Source: Azospirillum endophyticum (GTDB lineage Bacteria; Pseudomonadota; Alphaproteobacteria; Azospirillales; Azospirillaceae). From it: a DNA stretch of 64,000 bases. The number at the start of each line of letters is the position of its first letter. Within the stretch, counting starts at the first letter, position 1. The position numbers and the translations under genes are program-made. Below the pieces are notes generated by a model. That model had not been told where the DNA came from. It searched no databases and saw only the letters and a program-made list of their open reading frames with translations. Location: NCBI RefSeq assembly GCF_016595245.1, contig NZ_JAENHM010000034.1, positions 224 to 64,223 on the forward strand. The letters are read 5' to 3'. This document shows, in pieces, positions 58,619 through 64,000 of this stretch.

Positions 58619-59503
58619 TTAACTATCGCCGGCCCGGTCCGACACAGTGTCCGAGACATGGGCATCCACGGCCCGGTCGTGGCGCTTCAGCCGGTCCTGC
58701 AGGGTATCGCCCATGCGCAGGGCGACGGCGATCGACAGGATGTCGCCCAGCACGAGATGGGCGATGCGGACGGTCATCGGCGAATGGATGTCGAAATCGT
58801 CGGCGATATCGGCGACGAGGCTGACGGTCGCCATCTCCGCCAGCGGCGAACCCGACCGGGTCAGCGCCACCACGTCGGCGCCGGCCTTGCGGGCGTTCTG
58901 CACCGCGTCGAGGATGTCGCGGGTGCGGCCGGTGCTGGACACCGCCACCACGGCATCGCCCTTCGCCAGCGTCAGGGCGGACGCGAAATAGACGTGGGAG
59001 TCGGTGTAGGCGACCGTCGGCATGCCCAGCCGGAAGAACTTGCGCTGGATGTCCTCCGCCACCGTGCCGGAATTGCCGGAGCCGTAGAACTCGATCCGGC
59101 GGGCCGAGGCCAGAACATCGGCCGCGCTGTCCACCGCCAGGACCGGCAGGTTGTTGCGCACCTGCATCAGCGTTGCGATGGTGCGGTCGAACAGCTTGCC
59201 GGCCAACACCGCTCCGGGCACCGCGCCATCGGCATCCAACTCCCCGCTTGCCGACAGATCCTGATGCAGGAAAGGCATGCCGCCGGCGATGTCCTGGGCC
59301 AGCTTGATCTTGAATTCGCGGAAGCCCCGGCAACCGAGCGCGGCACAGAAACGCGCCACCGTCGGCTCGCTCACCCCGACCCGGTCGGCCAGTTCGGCCA
59401 TGGACAGGTTGATGACGTCGCCCGGATGGGCCATCGCATAGTCGGCCAGCTTGCGTTCCGAAGGCCGGATCTGGTCGCGGACGGCGGCGATTCTCGCCAG
59501 CAT
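58619..59503 (-). CDS. RpiR/HexR-family transcriptional regulator with SIS domain
   Basis: 294 residues. The N-terminal RpiR helix-turn-helix (MAELADRVGVSEPTVARFCA, about 35-54) is followed by the SIS sugar-phosphate domain (about 125-260; RIEFYGSGNSGTVAEDIQRK, AVVAVSSTGRTRDILDAVQN). Effectors are usually phosphosugars such as KDPG. It is divergent from pflB, and the intergenic region carries two matching 15-bp palindromes, so it likely represses itself and pfl. Confidence 0.92.
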   Translation of the reverse strand: MLARIAAVRDQIRPSERKLADYAMAHPGDVINLSMAELADRVGVSEPTVARFCAALGCRGFREFKIKLAQDIAGGMPFLHQDLSASGELDADGAVPGAVLAGKLFDRTIATLMQVRNNLPVLAVDSAADVLASARRIEFYGSGNSGTVAEDIQRKFFRLGMPTVAYTDSHVYFASALTLAKGDAVVAVSSTGRTRDILDAVQNARKAGADVVALTRSGSPLAEMATVSLVADIADDFDIHSPMTVRIAHLVLGDILSIAVALRMGDTLQDRLKRHDRAVDAHVSDTVSDRAGDS

Positions 59504-59545
59504 TCTTGGGGTCGCTCCCTAATGAGTGTGGGGCAGCCTAGCACA

Positions 59546-59560
59546 TGTAGCAAAGCTACA
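59546..59560. promoter_or_regulatory. RpiR/HexR-like operator 1
   Basis: TGTAGCAAAGCTACA, a perfect 15-bp palindrome (16-17 bp with the flanking A/T), 43 bp from the rpiR start codon. Confidence 0.65.
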
Positions 59561-59693
59561 TATACAGCGCTGCAAACGACCGATTCCGTCGCCGCCGCAG
59601 CCCCCACTTTCCAAGGATTTCCAACCGATCGAGCCCCGCCCTGCGACAAAATGCCGGGGCGCGCCGCCTTGCCCGGAACCTTCCTCAGGAGTA

Positions 59694-59708
59694 TGTAGTA
59701 AAACTACA
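59694..59708. promoter_or_regulatory. RpiR/HexR-like operator 2
   Basis: TGTAGTAAAACTACA, a perfect palindrome with the same TGTAG-N5-CTACA frame as operator 1, 148 bp away. It fits the HexR pattern TGTART-W3-AYTACA. Confidence 0.68.
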
Positions 59709-59779
59709 GAGCGGGCGCAAACACCGGCATCGAGCGAGACATCGCAAGTCATCGACCGCGGCGCGCCTGCGCTGAAAAT

Positions 59780-59793
59780 ATGACGTGTATCAA
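59780..59793 (+). promoter_or_regulatory. FNR/FixK-like anaerobox upstream of pflB
   Basis: ATGACGTGTATCAA matches TTGA-N6-TCAA at 7 of 8 defined positions and lies about 117 bp before the pflB ATG. Anaerobic activation of pfl by FNR is the known pattern. Confidence 0.45.
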
Positions 59794-59909
59794 GGATTTC
59801 GGCGCCCAGCGCGCCTATGCTTCCAATCGCCCCGCCGGTTCGCGGGCACCACGAGACCGCCGACACGGCCATTGACCCGCGCCGACGGCTATATCTCTGA
59901 GGAGTCATC

Positions 59910-62195
59910 ATGGACACCCTGCTGATGGACGGACTTGCCCAGGCTACGGAGCAGCAGTCCGCCGCCGACCCCTGGCGCGGTTTCGCCCCGGGCGTCTGGC
60001 GCCGCTCGGTCGACGTCCGCGATTTCATCCAGCGCAACCTGTGCCCCTATGAAGGCGATGCCGGCTTCGTCGCCGGTCCCACCGCCCGCACCACCGCGCT
60101 GTTCGCCAAGGTCACCGACCTGCTGAAGCAGGAACGCGCCGCCAAGGGCGGCGTGCTGGACGCCGATACGGAGGTCTTCGCCTCCATCACCTCGCACGCC
60201 GCCGGCTACATCGACCGCGAGCTGGAGGTCATCGTCGGCCTGCAGACCGACAAGCCGCTGAAGCGCGCGATCATGCCGTTCGGCGGCTGGCGCATGGTCA
60301 AGACCGGGCTGGAGGCCTACGGCTACACCCCGTCTCCCAAGCTGGAGGAGGTGTTCCCGGTCCTGCGCAAGACGCACAACGACGGCGTGTTCGATGTCTA
60401 CACGCCCGAGATGCTGCGCTGCCGCAAGTCCGGTGTCATCACCGGCCTGCCCGACGCCTACGGCCGCGGCCGCATCATCGGCGACTATCGCCGGCTGGCG
60501 CTCTACGGCGCCGATTTCCTGATCAAGGACAAGAAGGCCCAGCTGGCCTCGCTGGAAGTCAGCCGGATCGACGAGGACGTGCTCCGCCTGCGCGAGGAGA
60601 TCTCCGAGCAGATCCGCGCGCTGAAGGAGCTGGTCCAGATGGCCGCCTCCTACGGCTTCGACGTCAAGCGTCCGGCCGCCACCGGCCGCGAGGCGGTGCA
60701 GTGGACCTATCTGGCCTATCTGGCGGCGGTGAAGGAAGCGAACGGCGCGGCAATGTCGCTGGGCCGGGTGTCCAGCTTCCTCGACATCTACATCGACCGC
60801 GACCTGCGCGACGGCGTCATCACCGAGGCCGAAGCCCAGGAGATGATCGACCACTTCGTCATGAAGCTGCGTCTGGTCCGCTTCCTGCGCACGCCGGAAT
60901 ACGACCAGCTGTTCTCGGGCGACCCGACCTGGGTGACCGAATGCCTGGGCGGCATGGGGCTGGACGGCCGGACGCTGGTCAGCAAGACCAACTTCCGCAT
61001 GCTGCAGACCCTGCACAACCTGGGTCCGGCGCCGGAACCGAACCTGACGGTCCTGTGGTCGGAGAAGCTGCCGGACGGCTTCAAGCGCTTCTGCGCCGAC
61101 ACCTCGATCAAGACCTGCTCGGTCCAATACGAGAGCGACGACCTGATGCGCGGCTATTGGGGCGACGATTACGGCATCGCCTGCTGCGTCTCGGCCATGC
61201 GCATCGGCAAGCAGATGCAGTTCTTCGGCGCCCGCGCCAACCTGGCCAAGACGCTGATGTACGCCATCAACGGCGGCAAGGACGAGGTTTCGGGCGAGCA
61301 GGTCGGCCCGGCCTTCGCGCCGATCACCGGCGACGTGCTGGACTATGACGAGGTCATGGCCCGCTTCGAGCCGATGATGGAATGGCTGGCCAAGGTCTAC
61401 ATGAACGCGCTGAACGCCATCCACTACATGCACGACAAGTACATGTACGAGCGGATGGAGATGGCGCTGCACGACCGCGACATCCTGCGCACCATGGCCT
61501 GCGGCATCGCCGGCCTCAGCGTGGTGGCGGACAGCCTGTCGGCAATCAAGCACGCCAAGGTGAAGGTCATCCGCGACGCCAACGGCCTCGCCACCGACTT
61601 CGAGATCGACGGCGACTATCCGGCCTTCGGCAACAACGACGCCCGGGTCGACGACATCGCCATCTGGGCGGTCGAGCGCTTCATGACGGCGCTGCGCAAG
61701 CAGAAGCCCTACCGGAATGCGATGCCGACCCAGTCGGTGCTGACGATCACCTCCAACGTGGTCTACGGCAAGAAGACCGGCAACACGCCGGACGGCCGCA
61801 AGGCCGGCCAGCCCTTCGCGCCGGGCGCCAACCCGATGCACGGGCGGGACAAGAAGGGCGCCATCGCGTCGATGGCCAGCGTGGCCAAGCTGCCCTACGC
61901 CCATGCGCAGGACGGCATCAGCTACACCTTCACCATCGTCCCCGGCGCTCTCGGCCGGACCGAAGACGAGCGGGTGAGCAATCTGGTCGGCATGCTGGAC
62001 GGCTATGCCGCCCAGGGCGGCCACCACATCAACGTCAACGTCTTCGACCGCGAGACGCTGCTGCACGCCATGGACCATCCGGAGCTGTATCCGCAGCTGA
62101 CCATCCGGGTGTCCGGCTATGCCGTGAACTTCATCAAGCTGACGCGCGAGCAGCAGCTCGACGTCATCAGCCGGACGTTCCACGACAAGCATTGA
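59910..62195 (+). CDS. pflB: Formate C-acetyltransferase (pyruvate formate-lyase)
   Basis: 761 residues (E. coli 760). Non-oxidative cleavage of pyruvate to acetyl-CoA and formate. The catalytic cysteines are C425-C426 (GIACCVSAM) and the radical glycine is about G736 (RVSGYAVNF). A strict anaerobic enzyme, so its presence indicates microaerobic or fermentative metabolism. GAGGAGTC lies before the ATG. Followed by paired inverted repeats and pflA. Confidence 0.98.
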   Translation: MDTLLMDGLAQATEQQSAADPWRGFAPGVWRRSVDVRDFIQRNLCPYEGDAGFVAGPTARTTALFAKVTDLLKQERAAKGGVLDADTEVFASITSHAAGYIDRELEVIVGLQTDKPLKRAIMPFGGWRMVKTGLEAYGYTPSPKLEEVFPVLRKTHNDGVFDVYTPEMLRCRKSGVITGLPDAYGRGRIIGDYRRLALYGADFLIKDKKAQLASLEVSRIDEDVLRLREEISEQIRALKELVQMAASYGFDVKRPAATGREAVQWTYLAYLAAVKEANGAAMSLGRVSSFLDIYIDRDLRDGVITEAEAQEMIDHFVMKLRLVRFLRTPEYDQLFSGDPTWVTECLGGMGLDGRTLVSKTNFRMLQTLHNLGPAPEPNLTVLWSEKLPDGFKRFCADTSIKTCSVQYESDDLMRGYWGDDYGIACCVSAMRIGKQMQFFGARANLAKTLMYAINGGKDEVSGEQVGPAFAPITGDVLDYDEVMARFEPMMEWLAKVYMNALNAIHYMHDKYMYERMEMALHDRDILRTMACGIAGLSVVADSLSAIKHAKVKVIRDANGLATDFEIDGDYPAFGNNDARVDDIAIWAVERFMTALRKQKPYRNAMPTQSVLTITSNVVYGKKTGNTPDGRKAGQPFAPGANPMHGRDKKGAIASMASVAKLPYAHAQDGISYTFTIVPGALGRTEDERVSNLVGMLDGYAAQGGHHINVNVFDRETLLHAMDHPELYPQLTIRVSGYAVNFIKLTREQQLDVISRTFHDKH

Positions 62196-62214
62196 GGGAC
62201 GTCAAGGGCTCGGT

Positions 62215-62367
62215 CCCCTCTCCCGCCCCGGGAGAGGGAAGGGGCCCATGCGGAGCATGGGAAGGGTGAGGGGTGAGGCAAGGAACCATACGGTTCGGGA
62301 GTCTTGCCCTGCCCCTCACCCTCCCCGCCTTCGGCGGGTCCCCTCCCTCTCCCGGGACGGGAGAGGG
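62215..62367. repeat. Paired inverted GC-rich element between pflB and pflA
   Basis: A left copy (CCCCTCTCCCGCCCCGGGAG...) and a reverse right copy (62318-62367) share CCTCTCCCG, CCCGGGAGAGGG and AGGGTGAGGGG segments around a palindromic centre (AACCATACGGTT). Same family as 19500-19611. In mRNA it would form a long hairpin inside the operon. Confidence 0.72.
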
Positions 62368-62409
62368 CGTACCGGGGACTGCAGAGTTTTGAAATCGGAT
62401 TCCTGAAGT

Positions 62410-63171
62410 ATGACCCAGTCTTCCCCCGTCCCCCGCCCCGGCTCCGTTTCCGGCTGGGTCCATTCGGTAGAGACCGGCGGCACGGTGGATGGGCCGGGGA
62501 TCCGCTATGTGCTGTTCATGTCGGGTTGCCCGCTGCGCTGCCTCTACTGCCACAACCCCGACACCCAGCACATGCATGACGGGACGCGGACCACCTCCGC
62601 GGAAGTTCTCGACGACATCGCGCTCTATGCCACCTTCCTGCAACGCGCCCATGGCGGATTGACGCTGAGCGGCGGCGAGCCGCTGGTGCAGCCGGAATTC
62701 ACCGCCGCCATCCTGCGCGGGGCGAAGGCGCTGGGCCTGCACACCGCGCTCGACACCTCCGGCTTCCTCGGCAACCATGCCGACGACCACCTGCTGGAGG
62801 ACGTCGATCTCGTCCTCCTCGACATCAAGGCCTTTTCCGAAAAGACCTACCGTCAGCTGACCGGCGTTCCGCTGCGCCCCACCTTGGAATTCGCCGAGCG
62901 GCTGGCCGGGCTGAACAAGCGCATTTGGCTGCGCTACGTGCTGGTGCCCAACCTGACCGACGGCGCAGCCGAGATCGACGGGCTGGCCGAGTTCGTCGCC
63001 GGGCTGGGCGTGGTCGACCGGGTCGACGTGCTGCCCTTCCACAAGATGGGCGAGCACAAGTGGAAGGCGCTGGGGCGCAAATACATGCTGACCGACACCG
63101 AACCGCCGTCGCGCGAGCTTGTCGAGCGGGTGCGCGGACAATTCCAGGCACGGGGGCTGCGGGCCGACTGA
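62410..63171 (+). CDS. pflA: Pyruvate formate-lyase-activating enzyme
   Basis: 253 residues. Radical SAM cluster cysteines C40, C44 and C47 (SGCPLRCLYCHNP). The GGEPLVQPEFT and the C-terminal LPFHKMGEHKW are typical of PflA. It generates the glycyl radical on PflB. 214 bp after pflB, presumably co-transcribed. The Shine-Dalgarno is weak. Confidence 0.97.
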   Translation: MTQSSPVPRPGSVSGWVHSVETGGTVDGPGIRYVLFMSGCPLRCLYCHNPDTQHMHDGTRTTSAEVLDDIALYATFLQRAHGGLTLSGGEPLVQPEFTAAILRGAKALGLHTALDTSGFLGNHADDHLLEDVDLVLLDIKAFSEKTYRQLTGVPLRPTLEFAERLAGLNKRIWLRYVLVPNLTDGAAEIDGLAEFVAGLGVVDRVDVLPFHKMGEHKWKALGRKYMLTDTEPPSRELVERVRGQFQARGLRAD

Positions 63172-63286
63172 TCCCCTTTCCGAAAACGTCATCGACACGT
63201 CACGCAGTCGACACGACGGCGTCACGCGCCCGCGCCTAATACCCCCTTTGGAATTCGCTTGGGTTTCAATCGGGGGGTTCTTTTCA

Positions 63287-64000
63287 ATGCAGACGACACA
63301 CCGCGCGGGACGGTTGAGGACGGCGCTGCTGTCCGCCACTGGCCTCGCCTCTCTCGTCCTGTCCACCTTCGGCGTCGCGATGGGGGTCGCCTCCGCCCAG
63401 ACCGTGGACAGCGTGACGGTCGGCGGCTCCAGCTTCGCCAACCAGGGTCTGGTCGGCGTCGGCCGAATCGGTTCCGCCACCCGCGACAAGTATGGCGAGA
63501 CCTTCGGCTCGATGTCGGGTCTGACCTTCGACGCCAAGTCCTGGCGGCGCACCGGCGATAGCTACAGCGGCATCATGTACGCCCTGCCCGACCGAGGCTA
63601 CAACGTCGTCGGCACCACCGACTACCGACCGCGCTTCAACACGCTGGCCCTGGCGCTGACCCCCTACTACGGCAGCGCGGCGCTGGCCGCCGGCAGCGGG
63701 CAGCAGTCGCAGATCGGCTTGAGCCTGCTCGACACCACCCTGCTGACGGAAGCGAACGGCGCCGTCACCACCGGTCTCGATCCGCAGCCGCGCACCGGCC
63801 TGCGCGCCGCGGCCGGCGGCCTGCCGGTCCTGCCGCAGGCCGTCAACGGCAAGGTCAGCCTCGACACCGAGGGCATCGCCCGGCTGGCCGACGGCAGCTT
63901 CTACATCAGCGACGAATACGGACCCTACATCTACCATTTCTCGGCCAACGGCCGGATGATCTCGGCGGTGCAGCCGCCGGCAGCATTGCTGCCGGTGCGC
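63287..64000 (+). CDS. Phytase-like esterase-domain protein, 5' part (runs off the window)
   Basis: The first 238 codons of a gene that continues past the end. A signal peptide (about 10-37, ending GVASA) is followed by LVGVGRIGS, FGSMSGLTFDAKSW, YALPDRGYN and LDTEGIARLADGSFYISDEYGPY, the signature of the 'esterase-like activity of phytase' domain (PF13449). It is exported and may cleave phospho- or other esters. Starts in the AGTTCTTTTC region with a GGGGGG-like patch upstream. Confidence 0.85.
   Translation, partial: MQTTHRAGRLRTALLSATGLASLVLSTFGVAMGVASAQTVDSVTVGGSSFANQGLVGVGRIGSATRDKYGETFGSMSGLTFDAKSWRRTGDSYSGIMYALPDRGYNVVGTTDYRPRFNTLALALTPYYGSAALAAGSGQQSQIGLSLLDTTLLTEANGAVTTGLDPQPRTGLRAAAGGLPVLPQAVNGKVSLDTEGIARLADGSFYISDEYGPYIYHFSANGRMISAVQPPAALLPVR

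Larger units (their letters stand above)
59504..59909. other. Divergent rpiR/pflB regulatory region
   Basis: About 405 bp with two palindromes (59546-59560, 59694-59708) and an FNR/FixK-like site (59780-59793), hence the control region for both directions. No gene. Confidence 0.65.

Noticed and set aside
58153-58665. Leftward ORFs through the 75-bp repeat
   Set aside because: Overlap the lipoprotein gene and have no conserved features; the repeat is described as DNA instead.
59889-62192. Leftward 767-codon frame opposite pflB
   Set aside because: Shadow of the strongly conserved pflB.

Overview
The window is a GC-rich (by eye well above 60%) chromosomal segment of an alphaproteobacterium. 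Its best overall fit is the order Rhodospirillales/Azospirillales, probably Azospirillum or a close relative. The reasons are strong G/C third positions, a hisZ-purA neighbourhood, the alphaproteobacterial SUF order (Rrf2 regulator-sufB-sufC-sufD-sufS-sufU-PaaD/SufT-like-sufA), malate synthase G, AcnB, a double-domain cold-shock protein and many chemosensory or sensory genes. Genus assignment is inference; no rRNA or tRNA gene was found.

Layout. 0.07-7.8 kb: a right-handed beta-helix protein, a double-CSD cold-shock protein, then a leftward three-gene operon (small exported protein, CHASE2 adenylate cyclase, ShlB/FhaC-type outer-membrane translocator). 8-15 kb: phoU, hisZ, purA, an unusual SDR, an Rrf2 regulator, an MBL hydrolase and an orphan ParB. 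15-26 kb: chemoreceptor, PmtA-like and TylF-like methyltransferases, malate synthase G, a coiled-coil protein of unknown function, and a three-gene envelope-stress-type operon (low-complexity protein, DUF1469, DUF3618). 26-33 kb: the complete SUF iron-sulfur assembly operon, preceded by an IscR-like operator. 33-40 kb: iron/haem acquisition (ECF sigma, FecR, STN-TonB receptor, PepSY membrane protein with a small coupled membrane protein), then pirin and an IsdG/MhuD-type haem monooxygenase. 40-47.5 kb: a leftward operon with a CocE/S15-type hydrolase, a GAF protein and a polyamine/spermidine-class ABC importer, divergent from a LysR regulator. 47.5-54 kb: orphan LivJ-type binding protein, MBL hydrolase, tautomerase/LysR divergent pair, GNAT, and a second beta-helix protein with an N-terminal carbohydrate-binding-like domain. 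54-58 kb: acnB, an RraA-like protein and a small lipoprotein. 58.6-63.2 kb: an RpiR/HexR-type regulator divergent from pflB-pflA, with two 15-bp palindromes and an FNR/FixK-like site between them. The window ends inside a phytase-like esterase gene.

How the parts fit. Iron runs through the centre: Fe-S assembly, siderophore-type surface signalling and haem breakdown lie side by side. AcnB, malate synthase G and PFL cover TCA/glyoxylate and anaerobic or microaerobic pyruvate metabolism. Intergenic DNA is rich in structured repeats: a five-hairpin array after purA, two paired inverted GC-rich elements (one inside the pfl operon), a 36-bp dispersed repeat, and 15-bp and 75-bp tandem repeats. No prophage, insertion sequence or CRISPR array was seen.
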